From Hugenholtzia roseola DSM 9546 (GTDB lineage: Bacteria; Bacteroidota; Bacteroidia; Cytophagales; Bernardetiaceae): a DNA stretch of 52,618 nt. The stretch covers positions 1 through 52,618 of the forward strand of contig NZ_AUGI01000054.1 of the NCBI RefSeq assembly GCF_000422585.1, read 5' to 3'. The position numbers and the translations under genes were made by a program. Positions 1-7,668 of this stretch are shown piece by piece (position 1 is the first letter of the stretch; each line of letters opens with the position of its first letter). The notes beneath the pieces are model-generated. The model ran no database searches and was not told where the DNA came from. It worked only from the letters and a program-made list of their open reading frames with translations.

Positions 1-270
1 AAGTTGGAAGAGGCGCAATTTTCCGCGCACGCTTTCAACTTGGGCATCAGAAAACATTGGGATATTGAAAATAAGGCGCATAAGAATAAAGATGTTATCT
101 TTAAACAAGATAAAAACAGAGTCAAACAACCTAATCACGCTGTCAATAGAGCGATTTTGAATACCATTGTCATTAACCTGATGACAAAGTATTACAAACA
201 AACAATCACACACAGCCAAATTTTATTCTGTTCTCATTTTCAAAATATCCTAACTATGAATAGAACTTAA
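1..270 (+). pseudogene. ISAs1-like transposase, C-terminal fragment cut by the window edge
   Basis: The reading frame is open at base 1 and stops at 268-270, so only about the last 89 residues are visible. The stretch IRKHWDIENKAHKNKDVIFK followed by DKNRVKQPNHAVNRAILNT matches the C-terminal block of ISAs1-family (H-repeat-like DDE) transposases, where IRxHWxIEN.LHW..DV.F.ED.SR precedes a conserved NxAxxxLA helix. Family recognition is by motif memory. The usual LHWVLD is changed to AHKNKD here, and the tail after residue 60 is unlike the family, so the protein may be degenerate even if its N-terminus exists upstream. The TAA stop lies inside the inverted-repeat-like end at 262-278. Whether a complete element lies to the left cannot be seen. 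Confidence 0.6.
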
Positions 271-278
271 CATTACTG
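262..278 (-). repeat. Right inverted-repeat end of the ISAs1-like element
   Basis: AGAACTTAACATTACTG reads outward as CAGTAATGTTAAGTTCT. The same word starts the repeat at 31623-31639. Its near copies are CAGTGATGTTAAGTTCT at 363-379 and, inverted, AGAATTTAACATCACTG at 31779-31795. Because it also contains the transposase stop codon, it is best read as the right terminal repeat of that insertion sequence. Confidence 0.55.
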
Positions 279-362
279 CCCCTATGGGGAGGGTTCGAAA
301 ATCAAATCATTTTTTTATGCTCACATAAAAAAATGATTCCGAATCAAAGCCCCGCCCTATGG
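279..362 (-). repeat. Element P copy 1, fragment between two ISAs1-like ends
   Basis: This is a truncated, minus-oriented copy of the dispersed P repeat. Its core is a near-perfect palindrome, with arms at 306-319 and 324-337 (ATCATTTTTTTATG / CATAAAAAAATGAT) and a 4-base loop. It is flanked by the conserved words GGGAGGGTTCGAAAA and GAATCAAAGCCCC. Both outer sides are cut by ISAs1-like ends (262-278 and 363-379), and CCCTATGG occurs just inside each cut (280-287 and 355-362). Confidence 0.6.
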
Positions 363-438
363 CAGTGATGTTAAGTTCTGTGAAAAGTCTTGTTTTATTA
401 CAGTTTTTTCAAATTTGACACGAAATGAAATTGGACTT
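363..438 (+). repeat. Truncated MITE-like repeat starting with an ISAs1-like end
   Basis: The segment begins CAGTGATGTTAAGTTCT and continues with a TTTTTTCAAATTTGACACGA block. That block is shared with the longer copy at 31623-31795 (TTTTTTCAAATTTGACACGA at about 31656). No matching right end is found before rtcB, so the copy is truncated, or interrupted by the hairpins at 439-500. Confidence 0.5.
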
Positions 439-471
439 AAACCCTAAGGGTCTTCAAGACCCTTAGGGTTT
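439..471. terminator. Perfect 33-nt palindrome between the IS debris and rtcB
   Basis: The arms are 439-454 and 456-471 (AAACCCTAAGGGTCTT with its exact complement) around a single C at 455. It lies 47 bases beyond the stop of the minus-strand rtcB gene and could end that transcript. It has no T tract on either strand, so a classical Rho-independent terminator is not fully supported. Three other palindromes in the window have the same 16-1-16 geometry. Confidence 0.45.
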
Positions 472-479
472 GGGGCATA

Positions 480-500
480 GGACAAGGCACTGCCTTGTCC
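480..500. repeat. REP hairpin, class I
   Basis: GGACAAGGCA (480-489), C, TGCCTTGTCC (491-500) is a perfect 10-bp-arm hairpin followed by CTACA. It is the same core as the hairpins flanking the RAYT gene at 51914 and 52581. It lies 18 bases beyond the rtcB stop. Confidence 0.75.
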
Positions 501-517
501 CTACAAGCGACTACGAT

Positions 518-2041
518 TCAACTTTCGTCAAAATTCATATCGCCTGCCTTTGTCTGACGCTTGTTGCGCTTGACTTCTTTTTCTGCCATACGGACAATTT
601 TGGGTGTAAATTTCCCTACAATTCCTACCAAATCTTTTTGGAAACTCATCACCTTTTCAATGTCTTTGTACGCCATAGGTGCTTCGTCTAAGTCTGCCCC
701 AATAAGTGTTACGTCGTTTTCAATAAGGGCGCGTTTCAAATCTTGCGGACTGATATTTTTAAGTGCCTGTGTGCGCGACATCTGTCTGCCTGCGCCATGC
801 GAAGCCGACGCAAGAGCAGTGGTATCGCCTTTTCCTACCACAACATAACCTGCCTGCGTCATAGAAGCAGGGATAATTCCCAACTCACCTTTTTGAGCAG
901 GTGTCGCGCCCTTTCGATGCACCATAACGGCTTGCCCTGTGGCTAAGGTTTCCTGCCAAGCGAAATTATGGTGATTTTCTACTTTTCGCAAAGGAAGTGC
1001 GTTTAGGTCTTTTGCCATTCTTTGGTGGATATGATGGTGATTGGCAGCCGCATATTCGCCCGCCAAATTCATACCTATCCAATATTCTTGCCCTTCTTGT
1101 GTGTTCAAATCGAGCCAAGCTAAATGTTTGGCTTCGGCAGGAAGTTTGGTAATTTCCATTGCCAATTTGGAATAATGCGAGGCTACGCCTGCCCCGAAGC
1201 CACGCGAACCCGAATGAGAAAGCAAGGCTACATATTCGCCCACAGGAAGCTGTAAAGCGTTTTCAGGGCCTTCGATGGATAAAATGCCCCATTCTACAAA
1301 GTGATTGCCTGTACCAGACGAGCCAATTTGCTGAACGGCTTTGCTTTTGAGTTGGCGAATTGTAGGGGAAGCCTGCCACTCCTTTTTTTCAAAGATAGGG
1401 TCGTCCCAAGGCGTTTGGAAGCCATTTCCTGTGCCAAAGCAAGTATTTTTTAGAAGCAAATTTTTAAAATAGTTTTGTTTTTTTTCAAAAAAACTCTTTT
1501 CTATTTCAAACACAGAAAGGCACATGCGGCAGGCAATATCCACGCCTACGGCAAAGGGAATAATTTTGTCGGCTTGGGTAGCCAAAACTCCTCCAATAGG
1601 CAAACCATAGCCATGATGCGCGTCAGGCATCAGTGCGCCCGCCACTGAAATAGGCAAACGCAAGGCGGTATCCATTTGCCCCTGTGCCGACTTTTCTATG
1701 TCCGCTTTTCCGAAAATGGCGTAAGAAAGAGGCGTTTCTTTCAACTCAAAACCATTTCTTGTTTGTTTTAAAGCCTGATTTTCTGTTTTGAAAAGCATTG
1801 CCTTTTCTACACAATCTTTCCAAAGTTCGCCCTCTTGCGGCGTGAAAGGCGACAAGTTTGCCGTTTGATTTTCTACTTGATGCTCTAATAGGTTAGCGAG
1901 TTGGGAAAGGATACTTTCTTTGCTATTTTTTTTGTTTTTTAAGGCTTCTTTGGCATATCTGCCTGCGGCTTTGAGCAGGTCTAAATGATAGATGCCTATT
2001 TTTTGCAGTTCTTGGGTAGAGATTTTTTTGCTGCGTTTCAT
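518..2041 (-). CDS. rtcB: RtcB-family RNA-splicing ligase
   Basis: This 507-residue protein belongs to the RtcB family, which joins RNA 2',3'-cyclic phosphate or 3'-phosphate ends to 5'-OH ends using GTP and Mn2+, in RNA repair or tRNA splicing. The diagnostic blocks are in order: DAHHGYGLPIGGVLAT, PFAVGVDIACRM (metal-ligand region with the conserved Cys), GTGNHFVEWG, LLSHSGSRGFG, NHHHIHQRM, MVHRKGATPAQKGELGIIPA and, near the end, ASASHGAGRQMSR, which carries the His that becomes guanylylated. The ATG at 2041 is chosen because the 25 residues of the longer open frame (to 2116) are not family-like and reach into the flanking region next to the REP hairpin at 2133. No archease or PrfH gene lies beside it. 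No good Shine-Dalgarno sequence is visible, as usual in this phylum. Confidence 0.93.
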   Translation of the reverse strand: MKRSKKISTQELQKIGIYHLDLLKAAGRYAKEALKNKKNSKESILSQLANLLEHQVENQTANLSPFTPQEGELWKDCVEKAMLFKTENQALKQTRNGFELKETPLSYAIFGKADIEKSAQGQMDTALRLPISVAGALMPDAHHGYGLPIGGVLATQADKIIPFAVGVDIACRMCLSVFEIEKSFFEKKQNYFKNLLLKNTCFGTGNGFQTPWDDPIFEKKEWQASPTIRQLKSKAVQQIGSSGTGNHFVEWGILSIEGPENALQLPVGEYVALLSHSGSRGFGAGVASHYSKLAMEITKLPAEAKHLAWLDLNTQEGQEYWIGMNLAGEYAAANHHHIHQRMAKDLNALPLRKVENHHNFAWQETLATGQAVMVHRKGATPAQKGELGIIPASMTQAGYVVVGKGDTTALASASHGAGRQMSRTQALKNISPQDLKRALIENDVTLIGADLDEAPMAYKDIEKVMSFQKDLVGIVGKFTPKIVRMAEKEVKRNKRQTKAGDMNFDES

Positions 2042-2132
2042 TTTGTTGTGTCTGAAAGGGAACTTGAAAAAGAAATTTGAAAAATACGATAATTTCAAAA
2101 GACGAATTTGCGCCAAAAAGTTCCCTCACTTA

Positions 2133-2153
2133 GGACAAGGCAATGCCTTGTCC
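2133..2153. repeat. REP hairpin, class I
   Basis: GGACAAGGCA, A, TGCCTTGTCC with perfect 10-bp arms, preceded by TTA and followed by TTACTG. It lies between the kinase stop (2175) and the rtcB start (2041) on the minus strand, so it is in the intercistronic region if the two are cotranscribed. Confidence 0.75.
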
Positions 2154-2174
2154 TTACTGATTTGTTTTTAGGGG

Positions 2175-5100
2175 TTAGATGCTTCTTTTTTTGTTGGGCA
2201 ATTTTAGATAAAAAGTTGTTCCCTCTCGGTAGCGCGTTTCGAAGCGCAAACTACCCCCTAATTTTTTTACGGCACTATTGACGATATAAAGCCCCATGCC
2301 TGTCCCTGCCACAGACTCGGTGGCGCGGAAAAACATGTCGAAGATTCTATCTTTAAAATCTTGGTGAATACCGATTCCATTGTCTTGAATGGTAATAAGA
2401 ATTGCCTGCGCTTCACTTTGTCGGAGGCTGATTCTAAGAAAAGAATGGCTCTTGTCGGGGTCGGCATACTTGATACCATTTTCTACAAAATTTTGCATAA
2501 TGGTACGGAAAAGACTTTCATCAGAATAAAATTCAAGCGGCTCGATGTCATACTCAAAGGTGATTTGATTGTAGTAAGGTGCAAATTCGAAGGTCTTTTG
2601 CAAATCTTTGAGCATAGGGAGGACTTCTATCTTTTGCATCGAGATTTCTCTATTTTTGATGGCAGAAAGTTTGGTCAAATCTTTAATGCGCATCAATAAC
2701 TTTTTGATAGAAGCCATCATCATATCCGAATAGAAAGCCATCTGCTCATGATTGATTTCCAGACGCATCAAATTGATAACGCCCTCTACGGAAGAAACAG
2801 GACCTTTTAAATCGTGCGAAGCGCGATACAAAAGCTGCTCCATTTCCTTATTGACTTCTAAGATTTCATTTTGCGCCTGCTTCAAAGAAGTTACGTCGGC
2901 TAAGGCACTGATATAACCTGTAATATTGCCTACCTCATCTTTGATGGGATTAGAGCTAACCCAAAGCCAAATAAGTTCGCCATTTCGTTTTCTAAGTTGT
3001 AGTTCGGAGCGTGTTTCTTTGTAGGGTTCGTCGGGATTGATGTGAAAATAAGCGGTTTCTTTTTCTAATTCATTGAAAAAAGCGGCATTTTCTTTGGTCT
3101 GGGGCGCAAGCATTTCAAAAAAGGGCTGCTCCAAAAATTCACTCTTTTCATAACCAAACATTTGAACTAATTGGTCATTGACAAAAAGGGTAACCCCTTC
3201 GGTATCTACCAAAACAATCCCTTCTTCCATTGTTTCTACCAAATTGCGATACTTTTCCTCACTCTGACGAATTTTCTTTTCTGCCGCTTTTCGCTCGGTG
3301 ATGTCGCGCATAATAATCGCAATATCGCTCTGCTCCTCTCTGCGGGAGGTGCGAATGGAAAAGAAGGTCGCTAATACTTCCAAAGAGCTATTTTTGCGGC
3401 GGTTGATAAGTTTGAGTTCGCTTTCCCAACGGATACTTTTCTTTTCTTTTTGAAGCTGGGGCGCAAAGACTTCATTTTGGATTTGCTCGCGTTGGAGACG
3501 TGCATAAAAATCTAAGATAGATTTGCCTAATACTTCGTGATGCGAGGCGATACCTAATAGTTCGCAGCCTGCTTGGTTGATAAAAATAATATCGCCTTTG
3601 GGGTCTGTCATGCAGATGCAGTCGTGATTGCTTCGCACCAAAGAGATAAAGCGTTTTTTGTCTTGTTCGGTTACTACTTCGCGCGTAATGTCGCGTGCCA
3701 CACCCATGACCGAAACCAAACGCCCCAAATTATCGAGCTGCGGAATCAGACGCGCTTCAAGCCAAATATAGCTGCCTTCGGTTTTGTGTTTGATGCGATA
3801 GCGATGCACCACATTTTCTTGATAGTAGATGGCTTTCTGCACCGCCTCCATCGCACTGCGTCTATCGGCAGGGTGAATAAGCCGTATCCAACTAAATTTG
3901 GGAAACTTAAAATCGTCTTTGAGATAACCCAAGACCTTAGAAAGGTGGTTGCTCACAAAAAGAAGTTCGCCAAACTTATCTACTTCTTTGATGCTAAAAT
4001 GATATACAATTTCATCGATATTATCTAAAAGTCGTTTGTACTCCTGCCTGCTCTGATTGACTTCGCGCTCATTTTTTTTCTGCTCTGTAATGTTTCGCAC
4101 CACAACCAAGACCTCATGAAGGCTACTTACTGCCAAGCGCGTTTCCAAGAAATAAAATTGTTGTGTTTTTTCATCAAATTGTTCATCTTCAAAAGTCTGG
4201 ACGCGCCCTGTGAGAAAGGTTTTCTGCAATGCCGTTACCATTTTAGAAGAATAAACAGGACGCAGCGCACTTCTGATGTCATCGCCTACTTTTAGTTTCA
4301 AATCATACTCGCCTTTATTTTGCAGGTGCAAATTTGTAGCACGCCTATAATCTAAGACAATCCCCTCGCGTGAAAGCAATAAAATTGTATCGGGTAAGGC
4401 ATTTAGAAGGGCGGCATTTTTGCTTTCGCTGGCATGTAGCTCGGCTTCTTGTAGTTTGTTTTTTGTGATGTCTGTTGCAATGACGGCAAAACCTGTAACT
4501 TCCTCGTCGGTGTACATGGGTGCAATGCGCATGCTGACCCATCGCCAATCTTCGTTGTCGAGGTAGAATTTTTTATCATAACGCCCTACCGATTTGCTCT
4601 GCAATACTTCCTCAATGATTGCCTTTACCTGCACTTGTTCGCCCAAAGAAAGAAAATCATAGACATTTTTACCCATCAATTCCGAAATAGAATAGCGTTC
4701 TATGGAGCGATTGAGATATAAAATTTCACCTTCCAAATCGATATGCAAGATATAATCAGGCGCGTAACGAATCAAAGAGCGGTACTTTTCTTCATTTTGG
4801 CGATAAGAAGATATATCCCACAAACTTACAAAGAGAAAGCGTTTTTCGCCTATTTGAAACATGTGCAGATGCAGGCTGCACCAGATAACCTTGCGCTTGT
4901 CGGGCGAATTGCCATTTTCATCTGCCCGCCAAAAACGCGCTTCATAACTTTTGGCTACATTTTTCCTACGTGCGCGACGTTTTGCCTGCACATAGTCGTT
5001 TGGGTCTATAAATAAATCAGTAAAGCGTGTGCCTATGATGCTTTCGGGGCTTGTCCGAAAAGTCGATGCCCAAAGGTTGCTGACGGCTATAATGTCGGCT

Positions 5101-5564
5101 GTGCCACTTAATTGCACCAATGCCGCCGAAACAGGCAGGTCTTGAATTTGGTATAACAGATTTTTGAGATAGCTTTCGTCATAGTTTTCGCCTTCGTTAT
5201 CAGGCGAGGGCAAAGGGGCAGCATTTTTTGCCTGCCAAATTTGTAGAAAACCCAAAAGGGCTTGTCTTTCCGTTTGATACTGTATCTGCAAACAGCATAG
5301 CTTGTGGTTATAGACGATAAAATTGGCAATCTTACCCTTTTGCTTGGCTTGTTTGAGCATCTCTGCGCTGCCAAGCCAAGTAGGAAAAGCGGAAAGTTCG
5401 GTTGTGTTTTGCCCTATCCAATGCGCTTGTTCGAGTTGAAAGTCCTGACACAATTTACCTTTGAGTTGGGTCAGGATTCCATCTTGATTGATTTGCCAAT
5501 AGAGAATAGAAAAAGTATCGAGAAATACCTCGTCAAAAGGGGCATCTTGCGGTGCTTGTGGCAT
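2175..5564 (-). CDS. Multi-PAS sensor histidine kinase
   Basis: About 1129 residues with no transmembrane segment, so probably a cytoplasmic sensor. Six PAS/PAC modules are visible, starting near residues 130, 255, 380, 505, 640 and 770. Most end in the PAC-like pattern (V/F)xxDIT, and the fourth has the PAS-3 type HPADR motif. They are followed by a HisKA dimerisation helix with the phospho-acceptor His near 917 in RASHDLKGPVSS. The ATPase domain has an N box (NFVENGIKYA), G1 (DNGIGI), an F-box-like FDMFFRA and G2 (GTGMGLYIV, near 1085). There is no receiver domain and no response regulator next to it, so the partner is elsewhere. The start at 5564 (MPQAPQDAP) is preferred. A longer frame to 5684 would translate the 9-bp tandem repeat at 5641-5667 as GYLGYLGY and gives an unlikely N-terminus. 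The signal sensed cannot be told from sequence. Confidence 0.9.
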   Translation of the reverse strand: MPQAPQDAPFDEVFLDTFSILYWQINQDGILTQLKGKLCQDFQLEQAHWIGQNTTELSAFPTWLGSAEMLKQAKQKGKIANFIVYNHKLCCLQIQYQTERQALLGFLQIWQAKNAAPLPSPDNEGENYDESYLKNLLYQIQDLPVSAALVQLSGTADIIAVSNLWASTFRTSPESIIGTRFTDLFIDPNDYVQAKRRARRKNVAKSYEARFWRADENGNSPDKRKVIWCSLHLHMFQIGEKRFLFVSLWDISSYRQNEEKYRSLIRYAPDYILHIDLEGEILYLNRSIERYSISELMGKNVYDFLSLGEQVQVKAIIEEVLQSKSVGRYDKKFYLDNEDWRWVSMRIAPMYTDEEVTGFAVIATDITKNKLQEAELHASESKNAALLNALPDTILLLSREGIVLDYRRATNLHLQNKGEYDLKLKVGDDIRSALRPVYSSKMVTALQKTFLTGRVQTFEDEQFDEKTQQFYFLETRLAVSSLHEVLVVVRNITEQKKNEREVNQSRQEYKRLLDNIDEIVYHFSIKEVDKFGELLFVSNHLSKVLGYLKDDFKFPKFSWIRLIHPADRRSAMEAVQKAIYYQENVVHRYRIKHKTEGSYIWLEARLIPQLDNLGRLVSVMGVARDITREVVTEQDKKRFISLVRSNHDCICMTDPKGDIIFINQAGCELLGIASHHEVLGKSILDFYARLQREQIQNEVFAPQLQKEKKSIRWESELKLINRRKNSSLEVLATFFSIRTSRREEQSDIAIIMRDITERKAAEKKIRQSEEKYRNLVETMEEGIVLVDTEGVTLFVNDQLVQMFGYEKSEFLEQPFFEMLAPQTKENAAFFNELEKETAYFHINPDEPYKETRSELQLRKRNGELIWLWVSSNPIKDEVGNITGYISALADVTSLKQAQNEILEVNKEMEQLLYRASHDLKGPVSSVEGVINLMRLEINHEQMAFYSDMMMASIKKLLMRIKDLTKLSAIKNREISMQKIEVLPMLKDLQKTFEFAPYYNQITFEYDIEPLEFYSDESLFRTIMQNFVENGIKYADPDKSHSFLRISLRQSEAQAILITIQDNGIGIHQDFKDRIFDMFFRATESVAGTGMGLYIVNSAVKKLGGSLRFETRYREGTTFYLKLPNKKRSI

Positions 5565-5640
5565 AGGTAGATAATGAAAAAAAGGATTGATACAAAGACA
5601 AGGTAGCAGACCTGCGGGTAGCCTTTTAAGTAGCCCAAAG

Positions 5641-5667
5641 AAGTAGCCTAAGTAGCCTAAGTAGCCT
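5641..5667. repeat. 9-bp tandem repeat (3 exact units) upstream of the PAS kinase
   Basis: Three exact copies of AAGTAGCCT lie at 5641-5649, 5650-5658 and 5659-5667. Degenerate units flank them on both sides (AAGTAGCCC at 5628, AATAAGCCT at about 5671). The array lies about 75 bases upstream of the chosen kinase start, in its leader or promoter region. Confidence 0.85.
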
Positions 5668-5814
5668 ATAAATAAGCCTAACAAGAGTAAGCTATAAAGT
5701 AGGCAGGAAAGAGAAAAAAGAAAGGGAATCTTTGAAAGACAAAAGATACAAAATTTTTCGCTATTGCAGCAACTCTCTCACCTTTTTTCGCCCTTTTTAT
5801 TGGGTTTGTTGCCT

Positions 5815-6195
5815 TTATTTATGCGCCGCCTTCAAGTCTTTGCGCAAATCTTTATACAAACGCACGCCATTTTCTACGCTTTGCGGTCGTTTTTCCTTTC
5901 CCAGAGCCAAGATAATTTGCTGCGGATTGATAAGCTCAAAAAGGCAACGTTGCACATCTTTGCTGCCCTCTTTTTCTAATATCAAGTCCAGATGGTAGAA
6001 CGCTCCCTTATGCGCCGAAAGGGAATAACTCATCTTTACCTTGTCCTGACTTTTGAGCAAGGTCTTTTCGGTTTGTATTTCGAGCAATCCGTTTTCGAAA
6101 AAGATAAAGTAGCCTTTTTGTCCTTTATCGAAACCTTCCCACTTGCCTACAAGTGAAAAAGTTTCGGAAGGCGTATTTTTTAAAAGAGATGACAT
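5815..6195 (-). CDS. Hypothetical protein, possibly small lipocalin-like
   Basis: 126 residues with no signal peptide or membrane segment. The text has alternating short strands: a FSLVGKWEGF opening, then YFIFFENGLLEIQTE, KVKMSYSL, AFYHLDLILE, CLFELINPQQIILAL. A GKW motif followed by a run of antiparallel strands is seen in small lipocalin/FABP-like stress proteins of this phylum, but that is a fold guess and no function is claimed. It sits between ApbE (90 bases upstream, with a REP hairpin in the gap) and the PAS kinase on the same strand. The C-terminus is Lys/Arg-rich (LRKDLKAAHK). Confidence 0.7.
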   Translation of the reverse strand: MSSLLKNTPSETFSLVGKWEGFDKGQKGYFIFFENGLLEIQTEKTLLKSQDKVKMSYSLSAHKGAFYHLDLILEKEGSKDVQRCLFELINPQQIILALGKEKRPQSVENGVRLYKDLRKDLKAAHK

Positions 6196-6250
6196 GGGTT
6201 TGATGATTTGATAAAACAGTAAAATTTAAAATTTTTTGATGCTTTTGTAG

Positions 6251-6271
6251 GGACAAAGCAATGCCTTGTCC
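6251..6271. repeat. REP hairpin, class I, one mismatch
   Basis: GGACAAAGCA, A, TGCCTTGTCC, with one mismatch in the arms (AAAGCA against AAGGCA). It is preceded by TTTTGTAG, the same lead-in as the hairpins beside the RAYT gene, but in the opposite orientation to the copy at 480. It lies between apbE and the small gene at 5815-6195. Confidence 0.7.
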
Positions 6272-6285
6272 TAAGTTTAGTACCA

Positions 6286-7416
6286 TCAATTACTCACTTT
6301 TAGACTTTTTTCAAAAAAAGAAGTAGTAAAAGTTTGCGTTTCTTTATCACTACCTACTATGAAATAAGCCCCTATTTGTTCCGCTTCGGGATATTGGGCA
6401 AGCATTTTTCCGCCTTTTTCTCTTCCCAAGACCATGCAGGCTGTGGCTAAGGCATCTGCCGTCATGCAGTCTTTCGCTAAGATGGTTACACTAAGCAGGT
6501 TGTGTGCCGTGGGGTAGCCCGTTGTGGGGTCTAAGGTGTGTGCATATTTTTTGCCTTCGCGGACATAAAACTTGCGATAGTTCCCCGAAGTTACAAGGGC
6601 GGCATCTTGCAATAGGACAGTAGCCTTGACAAATCTTTCTGTTTCCGAAGCGTTGGGGTCATCTATGCCAATAAGCCAACCTTTTTCTGTTCCATTTGTA
6701 CCTTTTGCACGCACTTCTCCCCCAATTTCTACCATATAATGCTCAAATCCTTTTTGGCTTAGAAAATCGCAAACAATATCGACACCGTAGCCCTGCGCGA
6801 TAGCGTTGAAATTAAGTCCTACGCCTTTTTTCTTTTTGCGAACCGAAAGGCTATCAAATTCTATCTTATCAAAACCCACGTATTGAAGCAAAGAATCTAC
6901 CTGCGCGGTAGGCACTTTTTCGGGTTCTTCCATCTCGCCGAAGCCCCAAACGCGAATCAGAGGGGAAAGGGTAGGTTCGAAAGCTCCTGCCGAAATTTCA
7001 TAAATTTCCCTGCTCTTTTGCAGGACAGGGTAGAAATAGGGTAGTGAAAAATGAATACTATCCTTTTCAAATTGATTAAACCTACTAATTTCAGAGTTGG
7101 AAATGTAAGTAGAAAGGCTCAAATTGAAGACATCTAAAAGCGAATCTATCTGATTTTTGAGTGCCATTTGTGTAGCTTCTGGAAGGTCTTTTTCGGCGAT
7201 ACGATACTTGATGTTGTAAGTTGTACCCATAGCCTCGCCTTGCAGTTGGTAGAGAAAGAGTCCGTCGAGGGCGGCTTGTTCTTTTTGTTGGGCGGCTTGC
7301 GCCAATTCCAACTTCGCTTTTTCGGAGGCTTGGTATTTTCTATAAAAAAATACTGCCGCCATGCTGCCTATCAAAATTAGGCTGTATATGATGTTTTTTC
7401 TCTGGTTTGAAGTCAT
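6286..7416 (-). CDS. apbE: FAD:protein FMN transferase (ApbE family)
   Basis: This 376-residue protein transfers FMN from FAD to Thr in flavoproteins such as the NqrB/NqrC and RnfG/RnfD subunits, outside the inner membrane. A single N-terminal hydrophobic segment (IIYSLILIGSMAAVFFY, residues 8-24) would export or anchor it. Family signatures are in order: GEAMGTTYNIKYR (about 60-72), GAFEPTLSPLIRVWGFG, LNFNAIAQGYGVD, YMVEIGGEVRAKG, then ALVTSGNYRKFY, YAHTLDPTTGYP and the metal-site TADALATACMVLG. All expected blocks are present, so it should be active. No Nqr or Rnf genes lie nearby. The ATG at 7416 is well placed before the signal anchor. The intergenic region to 7668 is shared with the divergent giant adhesin gene. 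Confidence 0.93.
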   Translation of the reverse strand: MTSNQRKNIIYSLILIGSMAAVFFYRKYQASEKAKLELAQAAQQKEQAALDGLFLYQLQGEAMGTTYNIKYRIAEKDLPEATQMALKNQIDSLLDVFNLSLSTYISNSEISRFNQFEKDSIHFSLPYFYPVLQKSREIYEISAGAFEPTLSPLIRVWGFGEMEEPEKVPTAQVDSLLQYVGFDKIEFDSLSVRKKKKGVGLNFNAIAQGYGVDIVCDFLSQKGFEHYMVEIGGEVRAKGTNGTEKGWLIGIDDPNASETERFVKATVLLQDAALVTSGNYRKFYVREGKKYAHTLDPTTGYPTAHNLLSVTILAKDCMTADALATACMVLGREKGGKMLAQYPEAEQIGAYFIVGSDKETQTFTTSFFEKSLKVSN

Positions 7417-7595
7417 CTTTAAAATGCCAAAAGGGTAGGAAAATCTTTTTTAGAAGCCGCTACAAAATTACGAAAATAGCGCAAATAAATAGGAAAAAGG
7501 ATAAAACCCTTTGGCAGCAAAAGCGAGTAGTAGGCGAAAATATGCCTTCTATGTAAGCTTTGAGTGCCAAAAGAACCATTTGGGGCAAAAAATCG

Positions 7596-7603
7596 TATCT
7601 TTG
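7596..7603 (+). promoter_or_regulatory. Candidate -7 element for the giant T9SS protein
   Basis: TATCTTTG matches the Bacteroidota -7 consensus TAnnTTTG and lies 66 bases before the ATG at 7669. The only TTTG upstream (7579-7582) is 13 bases away instead of about 19, so this is a half-supported promoter. The rest of the 7417-7668 divergent intergenic region shows nothing else convincing. Confidence 0.35.
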
Positions 7604-7668
7604 AGATAGCTTTCAAGATTTAAATCAGACCAAATACATTACCCTCTTTTTTTTATTACAAAAAACTC

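Noticed and set aside
470-848. Plus-strand open frames of 73 and 95 codons over the end of rtcB
   Set aside because: They lie antisense to a well-recognised rtcB coding sequence and have no family-like residues.
5641-5667. CRISPR-like repeat array
   Set aside because: The units are 9 bp with no spacers and no cas genes, so it is a minisatellite and not a CRISPR array.
7419-7616. 65-codon minus-strand frame in the apbE/adhesin intergenic region
   Set aside because: It has no recognisable motif or signal, and the region holds the divergent promoter area; the composition looks like chance.
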